The notes beneath the pieces are model-generated. The model did no database searches. It had not been told where the DNA came from and was given only the letters and a program-made list of their open reading frames with translations. From positions 434,001-498,000 of the forward strand of contig OZ241880.1 in the NCBI GenBank assembly GCA_965203505.1: a stretch of DNA of 64,000 bases, in the 5' to 3' direction. Positions within the stretch are counted from its first letter, which is position 1; the number at the start of each line of letters is the position of its first letter. This DNA is from Bin127 sp965203505. GTDB lineage: Bacteria > Chloroflexota > Dehalococcoidia > Lucifugimonadales > Lucifugimonadaceae. This document shows positions 42,621 through 51,964 of this stretch, one piece after another. The position numbers and the translations under genes are program-made.

Positions 42621-43757
42621 CTACTGCTTGGGTTTCGTTTGACCCGTAACTTCTGCCAACAGATCGAAGAAGCCCCGCTTTCGCTCGGTATTCACCCGCC
42701 AGTTGACCGGGATGTTCTGGTAGCCGTCTCGATAGTTGCCGAACTGTGATTTACCGCCGGCAGCATCGCCAGGATCGAAATATCCCCATGAAGCGTAGGC
42801 CGAAAGAGCCGAGAGGAAGTTGTTTCGCGGCTTTTCGAAATCGAAATGGTCGTCTTCAGTGAAAAGAATCGGCTTGGGGCTGTAACTCGGTAACGCCCGA
42901 GTCTCCTCAACCATCTCTGCAATCCGTGATGGCTCCGTGACCCCGTTTCCGTGCATCATGATGTAGTCGGAAACGCCCGCGACATCATCGTCCGGGACGC
43001 GGCCGCCGCCGTAAGACGTCCCTACCAAGAATCTCCGATCATCGACCTCGATCGACTTGGCGCGATCAATCAGTTCCGCCACTCTGTGCGGCTGCATAAT
43101 CTCGTGCTCGTATCGAAGGATGTTCGCCTCGTTATTGATCTCGATCAATACATTCCCATAGCCCTTCTCCAACACCCACCGCGTTGCATCATCGACAGCT
43201 CGACACACCGCGGCTTCATTCACCAACCGCTCGTCCTGTCCGAAGTAGAAGTAGCCCAGAATCACCACCATCCCCAACGCATCGCACGCCGCGATTATCC
43301 TAGCAGTCCGATCCAAGAACTCAGACTTCAGCGAACCATCGGGGTTGAACGCCGAGTTGTGCCAAGGCTGTGATGCCGGACTAGGCAATCCCGCCCAAAC
43401 CACGTCATCGTCGACCTCGATTCTGCGCTCAACCATGTTCTCGCGAAACATCGGCTCCCGGTAATACCCCGTCGGGCTTCCCCCTTGCAGATTCACGGTT
43501 ACTCCCAATAGACCGTGCGATCGATACACCGGGAGCATTGCAACAAACTCATCTGTGTTCCGATCAGCGTCCCACTCGCCAGTATCCGGATACGCAAACA
43601 GTCCTCGGGTGACTGGATTTTCGTCGTCGAAGACCGCATTCGTCATGCGGCTGTTCATCAGCAGACCTTCGACATTCCACCCGCGGTATTTCCGGCCCAC
43701 GTAGGTTGCTCGACCATCGATGAGCCAAGCATCGCCGGAGATTGAGATGAGCGTCAA
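42621..43757 (-). CDS. Glycoside hydrolase-like TIM-barrel protein
   Basis: A 378-residue protein without a signal peptide. The barrel shows YRSHGLLGVTVNLQGGSP, ACDALGMVVILGYFYFGQDE, YGNVLIEINNEANI (Asn-Glu at the position of the acid/base of GH5-like enzymes), RRFLVGTSYGGG and KPILFTEDDHFDF, where the second glutamate is the candidate nucleophile. This is consistent with a cellulase-superfamily fold. Substrate unknown. Its ATG follows the stop of the HEPN-like gene by one base, so the two are translationally coupled. Confidence 0.75.
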   Translation of the reverse strand: MTLISISGDAWLIDGRATYVGRKYRGWNVEGLLMNSRMTNAVFDDENPVTRGLFAYPDTGEWDADRNTDEFVAMLPVYRSHGLLGVTVNLQGGSPTGYYREPMFRENMVERRIEVDDDVVWAGLPSPASQPWHNSAFNPDGSLKSEFLDRTARIIAACDALGMVVILGYFYFGQDERLVNEAAVCRAVDDATRWVLEKGYGNVLIEINNEANILRYEHEIMQPHRVAELIDRAKSIEVDDRRFLVGTSYGGGRVPDDDVAGVSDYIMMHGNGVTEPSRIAEMVEETRALPSYSPKPILFTEDDHFDFEKPRNNFLSALSAYASWGYFDPGDAAGGKSQFGNYRDGYQNIPVNWRVNTERKRGFFDLLAEVTGQTKPKQ

Positions 43758-43758
43758 T

Positions 43759-44109
43759 TCAGATATCTGCCAAGGTTTCGACGAAATCTCTTACATGAAC
43801 CGCGCTCTCGCGGATCTCCGTCTCGTCAAGCCAATTCTCGTAGAAATTAGTATGCAATTCGCTCGCAAACGCGAATTGTTGTCTGAGTTCGGTAACGTCC
43901 ATCTCACTACGAAGCCGCCTGAGGATTCGGTGGAACTCACCGTGCGAACCATGCCGCCAACCGCGACGTTCGGCGAGCGATTTCAATGCTTGCGCGCTCG
44001 AACCCCAAAACTTTTCCGAAGCTTGGCGTAGATCGCCCGCGTCCAACTCGACCATCGCTTGGTCAAAAAGCGTCGTCGAAGCGGTTCTATATTCCTCTGC
44101 CGTGGTCAT
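43759..44109 (-). CDS. PaREP1/HEPN-like protein
   Basis: A 116-residue all-helical protein: TASTTLFDQAMVELDAGDLR, ASEKFWGSSAQALKSLAERR, and GSHGEFHRILRRLR. The pattern of a helical pair with a charged Arg/His cluster resembles PaREP1/HEPN proteins, which bind or cut RNA or serve as partners of nucleotidyltransferases. No nucleotidyltransferase is adjacent. Divergent from ileS and upstream of the glycoside-hydrolase-like gene. Confidence 0.6.
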   Translation of the reverse strand: MTTAEEYRTASTTLFDQAMVELDAGDLRQASEKFWGSSAQALKSLAERRGWRHGSHGEFHRILRRLRSEMDVTELRQQFAFASELHTNFYENWLDETEIRESAVHVRDFVETLADI

Positions 44110-44192
44110 GGCCCGATTGTATCTTGGCTAGATCCCAAACCCGTTATCTTAAACTTGAAGATTACGTAACCCGCTATGAACTGACACGGCAA

Positions 44193-47100
44193 ATGTCTGA
44201 AGCGACTAACACTTTCGACCCTGTCCTGCCCGAAGCCGAAATCGATTTTGTCGAGACCGAAAAGAAGTGGCTCGAGCGATGGAACACGCCGAACGGCGAT
44301 GGTCAAACCATCATTGACCTCTACCTCGCGCGCAACAACGAGGCTGAGAAGAACTACTCATTTATCGACGGCCCGATAACCGCGAACAACCCTATGGGTG
44401 TCCACCACGCTTGGGGACGAACCTATAAAGACCTATTCCTGCGGTTCCGCAACATGCAAGGGTACCGCCAGCGTTTCCAGAACGGATACGACGGGCAAGG
44501 GCTGTGGATCGAAGTCGAAGTCGAAAAAGAAAAGGGCTTCGGGTCCAAACAAGAAATAGAGACTTACGGCGTAGGCAAGTTCGTCGAGGAGTGCAAGGCT
44601 CGCGTCGACCACTTTTCCGACATCATCACACGCCAATCTAAGCGGCTCGGCTATTTTATGCAGTGGGACGATTCGTACCACACGAAGTCGGACGAGAACA
44701 ACTACACAATTTGGGCGTTCTTGAAGCGATGTCACGACAACGGTTGGCTCTACAAGGGCAAAGATGTGATGCCTTGGTGCCCGCGATGCGGCACCGGGAT
44801 GTCGCAGCATGAAATCGCCACCGAAGGCTACGCTGAAATCGTCCACCCTGGCTTCTTCATCCGTCTGCCTTTGCTCGATCGCGATGGCGAGTCGTTATTG
44901 GTCTGGACCACGACTCCTTGGACTCTCGCCGCAAACGTTGCCGCCGCCGTAAATCCCGACCATGATTACGTCAAAGTTCGCAACTTTTCCCCTCTCCCCG
45001 CCACGGGAGAGGGTCAGGGTGAGGGAGAAAGCCACGACCTCTGGTTGAGCGCCAACCGCCTCCACGTCCTGGACGGCAAACACAAGATCCTTGAAAACGC
45101 GAAAGGCACCGACCTAGTCGGGTGGCGTTACCGTGGTCCCTTTGACGATCTCGAAGCTCAGTCGGAAGCCCGCGATCTCCACCGCGTTATTGATTGGGAC
45201 GATGTGGGCGACGAAGAAGGAACCGGCATCGTCCACATTGCGCCCGGCGCAGGTTCAGAAGACTTCCAACTTGGACGTGAACACGGCCTACCTGTCATCG
45301 CACCGCTGGACGACGCTGGCGTTTATGTCGATGGTTTCGGCGAACTCACGGGTAAATCCGTTGATGAAGTCAACCCGATAATCTTCGAAACCCTCCGCCA
45401 AAGCGGCGTCTACTACAAGGTAGAAAAATACTCACACCGATATCCGGTCTGTTGGCGTTGCAACTCCGAACTCGTGTTCCGATTGGTCGACGAGTGGTTC
45501 ATCTCGATGGATGAGTTGCGCCTCACGATGATGGACGCCACACGCACGATCAAGTGGGTGCCCGCGTTCGGCGAAGCCAGGGAACTTGATTGGCTCCGCA
45601 ACATGCAGGACTGGATGATCTCGAAGAAGAGGTATTACGGTCTCGCTCTTCCGATCTACGAATGCAACGACTGCGACAACGTGGACGTCATCGGATCGCG
45701 CGGTGAGCTGCGCGAACGGGCCGTCGAGGGTTGGAACGAATTCGACGGTCATTCACCCCATCGACCTTGGATCGACTCCATCAAAATCGATTGCCCCAAA
45801 TGCGACTCACTCGTCGGTCGGATTTCAGATGTCGGCAACGCTTGGCTCGACGCTGGAATCGTCAGCTTTTCGACTATTGGTTACAACGACGATCGTGATT
45901 ACTGGAGAGACTGGTTCCCTGCCGACTGGATCTCGGAATCTTTCCCTGGCCAGTTCCGAAACTGGTTCTACTCTCTCATCTGTATGGCCGCCGCCCTGGA
46001 AGGGGTTGCGCCAACAAGGGCTGTGTTCTCATACGGCTTGATGCGAGACGAAAAAGGCGAGGAGATGCACAAGTCGAAAGGCAACGCGATCCCTTTCGAA
46101 GAGGCGGCGGACAAGATGGGTGCCGACGTCATGCGATGGGTATTCGCGCGCCACATCCCACAGAACAACCTCAATTTCGGGTACGGAGTTGGCGACGCGA
46201 CGCGCAGGCGATTCGTCCTCCCACTCTGGAACATCTACTATTTCTTCACGACATACGCGCGCCTGGACGGCTGGATGCTTACGCACGAGATGATGGAGCG
46301 CCAGGATTCTCAGGATGTTGAAGGTTTGGGCGAACTCGACCGATGGGCGATCTCTGAACTCAACTCGCTGGTCCGATCGGTCACCGAAGATCTGGAGAAC
46401 TGGCGCATAGAACGGGCTTCCGAGGCCATTGAATCATACGTTGAACGCCTCTCGAACTGGTACGTACGTCGTTCGCGACGTCGTTTCTGGAAGTCAGAAG
46501 ACGACGAAGATAAACAGAACGCTTACAACACCCTGTATACCTGCCTTACCACGCTCAGTCGGCTAGTCGCGCCCATCATGCCGTTCATCTCGGAGGAGAT
46601 CTACACCAACCTCGTCAGCCGTCGATGTGACTACGCTCCACAATCCGTGCACCTCTCCGATTGGCCCACCGCGGATGAGAACGTCATTGATGAAGACCTC
46701 GCCCTGCACACCGACCTAGCGATGCGGCTCGCCTCTCTCGGAAGATCTGCGCGATCCGCCGCTGGCATCAAAGTTCGTCAGCCGCTGAATGCACTCATTG
46801 TCGAACTGAATTCGCCTAGCGAGCGAGCGGCATTAGAGATGATCGCTGGCCAGCTCAAAGACGAACTCAACGTCAAAGACATTCGTGACTCCTCTGAGTC
46901 CGACAGCTTGATGGCATACCGTTTGCGTCCCAACCTGCCCGCGCTGGGTCCGAAGTACGGTCGGGGGGTCAACGAAGTGCGCACCCTGTTATCAGAAGCC
47001 GATGCCTCTGCCGTCGCTGCATCTGTACGGGCAGGAGAGAATGTCCAACTCGGCGACTTCGACCTCGCCCCCGATGAAATCCTCGTCGACAACATCGCCG

Positions 47101-47438
47101 CCGAAGGCTATGCCGTCGAATCGGACGGCACCTACACCGTCGGCATCTCCACCGAAATCACACCCGAACTACGTGCCGAAGGCTACGTCCGCGACATCGC
47201 CCACATAGTCCAAAACATGCGCAAGAACGCGGGCTTGGAAATCTCCGACCGCATCCACCTCAGCATCAACGCTCCCCAAGGCAGCGACATGGCGACAGCA
47301 ATCGAAGACCACGCCGACTACATTGCCAACGAAACGCTGGCGGTTGGCATCAATGGCGGGATTGCGGATGAGGTCGCGAGGGATCGGCACAGCTTGGATG
47401 GGGTGGAGGTGGAGATTGGTCTAGCGAAAGCAGGTTGA
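44193..47438 (+). CDS. ileS: Isoleucyl-tRNA synthetase
   Basis: A class I synthetase of 1,081 residues with the start at 44193 (MSEATNTFDPVLPEAEIDF). The HIGH-type motif is NPMGVHHAWG and the KMSKS-type motif is MHKSKGN. The editing domain (CP1) has LLVWTTTPWTLAANVA and EGTGIVHIAPGAGSEDF, and the zinc/anticodon regions follow, so the enzyme looks complete. Within CP1, residues about 264-282 (PLPATGEGQGEGE) are encoded by an interspersed palindromic repeat inserted in frame. The C-terminal third resembles the longer, eukaryote-like IleRS class (type 2). Followed after 12 bp by the ATPase gene. Confidence 0.95.
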   Translation: MSEATNTFDPVLPEAEIDFVETEKKWLERWNTPNGDGQTIIDLYLARNNEAEKNYSFIDGPITANNPMGVHHAWGRTYKDLFLRFRNMQGYRQRFQNGYDGQGLWIEVEVEKEKGFGSKQEIETYGVGKFVEECKARVDHFSDIITRQSKRLGYFMQWDDSYHTKSDENNYTIWAFLKRCHDNGWLYKGKDVMPWCPRCGTGMSQHEIATEGYAEIVHPGFFIRLPLLDRDGESLLVWTTTPWTLAANVAAAVNPDHDYVKVRNFSPLPATGEGQGEGESHDLWLSANRLHVLDGKHKILENAKGTDLVGWRYRGPFDDLEAQSEARDLHRVIDWDDVGDEEGTGIVHIAPGAGSEDFQLGREHGLPVIAPLDDAGVYVDGFGELTGKSVDEVNPIIFETLRQSGVYYKVEKYSHRYPVCWRCNSELVFRLVDEWFISMDELRLTMMDATRTIKWVPAFGEARELDWLRNMQDWMISKKRYYGLALPIYECNDCDNVDVIGSRGELRERAVEGWNEFDGHSPHRPWIDSIKIDCPKCDSLVGRISDVGNAWLDAGIVSFSTIGYNDDRDYWRDWFPADWISESFPGQFRNWFYSLICMAAALEGVAPTRAVFSYGLMRDEKGEEMHKSKGNAIPFEEAADKMGADVMRWVFARHIPQNNLNFGYGVGDATRRRFVLPLWNIYYFFTTYARLDGWMLTHEMMERQDSQDVEGLGELDRWAISELNSLVRSVTEDLENWRIERASEAIESYVERLSNWYVRRSRRRFWKSEDDEDKQNAYNTLYTCLTTLSRLVAPIMPFISEEIYTNLVSRRCDYAPQSVHLSDWPTADENVIDEDLALHTDLAMRLASLGRSARSAAGIKVRQPLNALIVELNSPSERAALEMIAGQLKDELNVKDIRDSSESDSLMAYRLRPNLPALGPKYGRGVNEVRTLLSEADASAVAASVRAGENVQLGDFDLAPDEILVDNIAAEGYAVESDGTYTVGISTEITPELRAEGYVRDIAHIVQNMRKNAGLEISDRIHLSINAPQGSDMATAIEDHADYIANETLAVGINGGIADEVARDRHSLDGVEVEIGLAKAG
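44990..45013 (+). repeat. Palindromic repeat inserted in the ileS coding sequence
   Basis: CCCTCTCCC-CGCCAC-GGGAGAGGG hairpin (9-bp perfect stem) followed by GTCAGGGTGAGGG, the form of a common intergenic repeat. Here it lies in frame inside the editing domain of ileS. Confidence 0.85.
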
Positions 47439-47450
47439 GGGATACTTGGG

Positions 47451-48665
47451 ATGCTCACCCGAATCAAACTCGAGAATTTCAAGTGCTTCAGGGAACTTGA
47501 CTTGAAGTGCGCGCCGCTCACGCTTCTCACCGGCATCAATGGTACGGGCAAGAGCAGCGTGTTTCAGGCGTTGGTGTTGTTACGCCAAACTGTTTTACGA
47601 CGCGCTTGGGAAGATCGTCGGCTCTTTAGCATGGGTCCGCAAATTGATCTCGGGCCAGCCTCAGGATTCCTGCACGGTGACGCTTCACATGTTCGCTTTG
47701 TCCTTGAAATTGATTTTTATCGAGAAGATCAATTGAACAATACTGGCGACGAAAAATCCCCGCTAAGACAGGCGCTTGAGTTGATTAACTCTACGAGCAC
47801 ATTTGATCAAACATTCCATTTTTCGAGGTCTGATAATCAGCTCGTCAATGAAGAGGGCGTTGAGATTGACGACTTTCTTGACATAGAGGATGAGAACAGA
47901 GAAATAACCATGGCGAAATACCCACCATTCGGTGGCGAGTTAGTCTATGTCAATGCTGAGAGGACTGGCCCGCGAGTCACTTATCCTCTGTCAGCGTTTC
48001 AGGATCGGGAGGAGAGTTTCGGAAATAATGCCGAGTTAGCTTGGAGTTACTTGAATCACCATCAATGGTCTCTTTTTGATGGTGATGATCCCAGACTTCA
48101 AGGCCACGAGCCGCAACGCTTGTTGGATGTCGTCAATATGTGGTTAAAAGAGATCAGCCCTGGTACGGTCGTTAACTTGGAGGATATGCCTTCCACCGAC
48201 CGACTCGTAGCTAGCTTCAGCTTCGAAAATACCAATGAGGCTCCGCCGCTTCAACATCGACCTACAAACGTAGGCTTTGGCCTCTCCTACACACTACCGG
48301 TCATCGTGTCCTTGTTAATGCCGAAGGAAACGTTGTGCCTCATCGAAAATCCTGAAGCACATCTACACCCACGCGGACAGACAAAAATAGCTGAGTTGGC
48401 GGCAAGAGCCGCCAAGTCGGGTGTGCAGGTGATGGTAGAAACGCACAGCGACCACTTCATCGATGGAATCCGCATCGCGGTGCGTGAAGGGATCTTGACT
48501 CCCGACGATGTAGCCATCCACTACTTCGAGCGTCAAGGCAACGAGTCGGTCGTCAGGTCACCAGTTATCGATTCGAATGGCCGATTGTCTGAATGGCCGG
48601 CTGGATTCTTCGATCAACACGAGATGAACTTGGTTCGTCTGCTTCGCCCGATCCAAGGCAGTTGA
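47451..48665 (+). CDS. DUF3696/AAA-type SMC-like ATPase
   Basis: A 404-residue ABC/SMC-like ATPase of the OLD/AAA_15 group. Walker A is LLTGINGTGKSSVFQ (near residues 26-40), the signature region precedes LSYTLPVIVSLLM, and Walker B is TLCLIENPEAHLHPRGQ, followed by the His switch VMVETHSDHF. The end SEWPAGFFDQHEMNL is the DUF3696 tail. Such ATPases are sensor or motor subunits of several defence systems, paired with a nuclease or toxin. The next gene begins one base after its stop. Confidence 0.85.
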   Translation: MLTRIKLENFKCFRELDLKCAPLTLLTGINGTGKSSVFQALVLLRQTVLRRAWEDRRLFSMGPQIDLGPASGFLHGDASHVRFVLEIDFYREDQLNNTGDEKSPLRQALELINSTSTFDQTFHFSRSDNQLVNEEGVEIDDFLDIEDENREITMAKYPPFGGELVYVNAERTGPRVTYPLSAFQDREESFGNNAELAWSYLNHHQWSLFDGDDPRLQGHEPQRLLDVVNMWLKEISPGTVVNLEDMPSTDRLVASFSFENTNEAPPLQHRPTNVGFGLSYTLPVIVSLLMPKETLCLIENPEAHLHPRGQTKIAELAARAAKSGVQVMVETHSDHFIDGIRIAVREGILTPDDVAIHYFERQGNESVVRSPVIDSNGRLSEWPAGFFDQHEMNLVRLLRPIQGS

Positions 48666-48666
48666 C

Positions 48667-49623
48667 ATGCGCGAGATGGTGTTGAACCATGCGAGTTTGG
48701 TCGCCGCAGAACCACATACCATTCTTGGCTGGTTACGCGAGCTAGCCGATGGCGTGTATTTGCTTGGGTCATCAGGCATCGTGGCAAGTTGGGTGAGAAC
48801 AAGTAGCACATGGTGGGATGCTCCGTGTTGGTCTAAGTTATCGTTCGAGAGGGCATGTGAAACGTTAAAGCATCAATGGGATCGCGACAAGATTGTCTTG
48901 ATCCAAGGGTGGCTTTCCAAGGCACCTTACCTAGATGATGTCGAACAACAGGAAAAGGATCGCCTCCTTCTTTGTGAGGCTCGTGGCTACGATACATTTA
49001 ATTTGCCTCGTGAGGATGGCGAACCGCTGGTGTACTGCGCGATCACGAACGGGATCGCTGTTGGATTTCAGTCGAATCCGATCTGGGACCGTGACCAGAT
49101 TGATGTTCATTTCCTTGAACTACTAGACGAAGACAGCGATCCTGTTGAAGCTTCGGAAATTATTGACAACCTCACACGCCCTCAACACGCGGAATCGATT
49201 TCCGAACGTCATCGTGCCAACATGCGAGATTTCTCGAGTTTCGAAGATATGTGGGAGCGTAGAGATGAGGCCTTCCCCAACCTTGTGTTCGGTCCCGATG
49301 TCCAAACACACCTGAAGCGAATCAATCCGTCTGCCCTGTCCGCGATTGACAAACGCTTGACTGGATTGGATCGAACGGTTAAGGACTGGCGAAAGTTAAA
49401 CTCAGCCATTCCTCAATGGCCTTCACACGTTACTGACGAGAGCAGTTCGGTTTACAACGATGTGTCTTTGCGTGAACGTCGTAGATTCGCTTCTAACGCC
49501 GGTAAACGTGAATTGTTCATGTGGCACGCACGCTTCGGAAGTAGTGGACGCATACATTTTCGCGTTGAAACAAGCTCACGCGAAATCGAAATCGGCTACA
49601 TAGGCGAGCATCTGCCGCTGTGA
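48667..49623 (+). CDS. Unknown partner of the DUF3696 ATPase (possible effector)
   Basis: A 318-residue protein tightly coupled to the ATPase gene (one base gap). The N-terminal half has LGWLRELADGVYLLGSSGIV and a Trp-rich stretch. The C-terminal part, from about residue 220, has FGPDVQTHLKRI, SALSAIDKRLTGLDRTVKDW, RELFMWHARFGSSGRIHFRV and IEIGYIGEHLPL. The last strands resemble the core of small toxin-like beta folds (RelE/ParE-like endings such as GYIGxHL), but I cannot assign a family. The fixed pairing with an SMC-like ATPase suggests an effector subunit of a defence module. Confidence 0.6.
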   Translation: MREMVLNHASLVAAEPHTILGWLRELADGVYLLGSSGIVASWVRTSSTWWDAPCWSKLSFERACETLKHQWDRDKIVLIQGWLSKAPYLDDVEQQEKDRLLLCEARGYDTFNLPREDGEPLVYCAITNGIAVGFQSNPIWDRDQIDVHFLELLDEDSDPVEASEIIDNLTRPQHAESISERHRANMRDFSSFEDMWERRDEAFPNLVFGPDVQTHLKRINPSALSAIDKRLTGLDRTVKDWRKLNSAIPQWPSHVTDESSSVYNDVSLRERRRFASNAGKRELFMWHARFGSSGRIHFRVETSSREIEIGYIGEHLPL

Positions 49624-49683
49624 TCGGAAGTTGGTTCGCAAAACCTTCTCTTTTCGGCTGCGACAAGCAGTTCGTGAAATGTG

Positions 49684-51444
49684 CTAAGCATCCGGCTGCT
49701 CCACCCTAACCGTTATCGTGTCTGTGTCGTGGTACTGGTGGTGTTCAACTGATAGGGCGTAGCTGCGTAAGAGTTGCAGCGACAGTTCGTGTTCGATGAC
49801 GTCTTCGACTGTGAAGTCTTGCATCTGGCGGACTCTGTCTTCGATGTTCTGCCCACCTTCGCCGCCGATGAACTCCAACTCTGCGACGTCGCCCTCGCTT
49901 GACGCAACTACGACTAATGTGCGTTCAGGCCCATCGGGTTCATTGTTGTCGTCATCCAAATCCAAATTGAAATCGATCGGAGCCAAGGTTAGCAACGTCT
50001 CCTCTCCTACCGCCATCAAACGATCACGCATCGCGTCGTCCCACCGCCTGCTATGCGCGAACCTGGTCAAGAATTCGTTGAGTTCAGGAAGGGAATCGAT
50101 GTCGAGTTTCGATCGGAAACGCATGCGTCTCGGGTTGGTCAACTCGAGGTAGAGAATCATCGCGATCGCTGCGAATCCGCCTGTTGTGATGCCGCTCTGC
50201 ATCAGGCCGTTCAGGATCGGAGTGAGATCTGGGACATCAAAGAGCTTGAATTGGAACGCGGCACCGATCCAGAAGCACATTCCCGCGACGACAAGTTTCT
50301 CGGAATTAGGTTCGGACTGTATGACGGTTCGAGCACCTTCGGCGAAAAGAGTTCCGGTGACGAGCACCAAATATCCAGTCATGACGGGTCCTGGTATTGT
50401 GCTGAGAAGTCCAGAAGCCTTTGGCACGAATGCGAGAAGGAGGAATATCACTCCGATGGCATAGCCGATGTGGCGAGAAGCAACGCTCGTGGTCTGCATG
50501 AATGAAGCGCCAGCAGGATTGATCGCGTTGGGCACGGTGCCAGCAAAGCCTGCAAGTGCGTTAGAGACGCCTGATCCTGCGATCGCGCCTTGAACGCCGC
50601 GGAAGTCGATTGAACGATCGCCGCGGAACGAGGCGTTTTGCGCGGTGATTGCGGCACCGTTGGTCTGGATGGCGATGATGATGCCTAGGAACACGTAGGA
50701 AGGTAGCAAGGTCCAGAACGGCACACCGAATTCGAGGGCGAGTCCGGGCCATTCCTGAGGCAGGCCGATCCAAGGCGCATCGACGACTCGGGTGACATCG
50801 TAGATGCCAAGGACGGCTGCGGCGATGCACCCACCAACGATGCCAATAGGTGGACCCCATAGTCTCAGGAGTGCGGATCCTCGCAATGCCAGCGCGGCGA
50901 CTATGGCCAAAGTCACGAATGCGGTCAAGCTGCCACCAACGGGATCGTCGGCTGTTGTGTCGTCCAACAGTTTGAATACGACGGAGGCCAAAGTGATCGA
51001 CAGGATCATCATCACTGTGCCGCTGACTATGGGTGTGACGATGCGACGGAAAAAGAACAGCCATCTTGACACGATGAGTTGGACGATCGCGGAGACGATA
51101 ACCAACGAAGTCAGCGTCGCAGGCCCGCCTTCGACGACTGCGGTGATGCAAAACGGGATGGCAAAAGCGGCAGTGAACATCGGCAGCACGATGCCAGCGC
51201 CGACAGGCCCGATGCGGCGCGTCTGGATGAGGGTTGAAATCCCGACGACGATCAGAGACGCGAACACCATCCAGGTAACGTAGCCTTCGCCGAGGTCTGA
51301 TGCCTCGGCAACGATTACCGGCGTGACCAGCAGCGTCGCAGATGCGATCAGGCTGAACTGCCACCCGAGTCCGATCGTCTGAAGAATCGGAGGACGGTCT
51401 TGGGCCTCGAAACTAGGGCTTTGTGCTGCTTCCGCCGTTGTCAG
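49684..51444 (-). CDS. NCS2-family (xanthine/uracil) permease with non-canonical start
   Basis: A transporter of about 587 residues with some 12 membrane helices, for example LTSLVIVSAIVQLIVSRWLF, SGVSNALAGFAGTVPNAINP and GPVMTGYLVLVTGTLFAEG; the NCS2 signature region lies around QTNGAAITAQ. The C-terminal 150 residues look like an RsbW-type ATPase fold. The first ATG (51270) falls after helix 1. The open frame continues upstream through ILQTIGLGWQFSLIASATLL, a typical first helix, to a stop at 51451. The only start candidate near the SD AGGAG (51448-51452) is CTG at 51444. Substrate probably a nucleobase or similar. Confidence 0.8.
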   Translation of the reverse strand: MTTAEAAQSPSFEAQDRPPILQTIGLGWQFSLIASATLLVTPVIVAEASDLGEGYVTWMVFASLIVVGISTLIQTRRIGPVGAGIVLPMFTAAFAIPFCITAVVEGGPATLTSLVIVSAIVQLIVSRWLFFFRRIVTPIVSGTVMMILSITLASVVFKLLDDTTADDPVGGSLTAFVTLAIVAALALRGSALLRLWGPPIGIVGGCIAAAVLGIYDVTRVVDAPWIGLPQEWPGLALEFGVPFWTLLPSYVFLGIIIAIQTNGAAITAQNASFRGDRSIDFRGVQGAIAGSGVSNALAGFAGTVPNAINPAGASFMQTTSVASRHIGYAIGVIFLLLAFVPKASGLLSTIPGPVMTGYLVLVTGTLFAEGARTVIQSEPNSEKLVVAGMCFWIGAAFQFKLFDVPDLTPILNGLMQSGITTGGFAAIAMILYLELTNPRRMRFRSKLDIDSLPELNEFLTRFAHSRRWDDAMRDRLMAVGEETLLTLAPIDFNLDLDDDNNEPDGPERTLVVVASSEGDVAELEFIGGEGGQNIEDRVRQMQDFTVEDVIEHELSLQLLRSYALSVEHHQYHDTDTITVRVEQPDA

Positions 51445-51547
51445 CGTCTCCTAACTAAAGATGCAAGGGAATATCCATATGGATGCTACAAGACGCGGTT
51501 GAGGTGCGACGTTTGGCAATATCAGTTATGCATATCGAGAAAATTCT

Positions 51548-51964
51548 TCAGTTTTTGACAAATGGATTGATTACTCTTACGCCGCCGTAATCTTGGGTAG
51601 AGCTCATGTCTTCGGAGTAGACGGTGTCGCACCCCGCGGATCGGGCGGCGGCGAGGATTGCGGCGTCCCAATAGGAGAGTTGGTAACGGTTGCAGATGGC
51701 GACGGCTGAAAGGAAGATGTCGAAGGTCACGGGCACTACATATAAATCGCCCAAAGTTACCAGAAATTGAAGAGCTTGCTGATGTGTCAATCTCGAGTTT
51801 CTAGAATGTCGCGTCGCTTGAGAGTAAAACTCTTGCAGAACTTGGACCGACACCTTCAGATCCGGTTCCTCGAGCAAATCAATCGCACGGTGGTGTTTTT
51901 CGATCTCCGTTGGGTGCAGGCTTGCCGCATAGAGAAGAATGTTGGTGTCAACGAACGAGGCCAC
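51548..51964 (-). CDS. vapC: PIN-domain toxin
   Basis: A 138-residue PIN protein: MASFVDTNILLYAASLHPTE, SVQVLQEFYSQATR, YQLSYWDAAILAAARSAGCD and VYSEDMSSTQDYGGVRVINP, with all acidic residues in place. It overlaps the antitoxin gene by 17 bp. Confidence 0.92.
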   Translation of the reverse strand: MASFVDTNILLYAASLHPTEIEKHHRAIDLLEEPDLKVSVQVLQEFYSQATRHSRNSRLTHQQALQFLVTLGDLYVVPVTFDIFLSAVAICNRYQLSYWDAAILAAARSAGCDTVYSEDMSSTQDYGGVRVINPFVKN

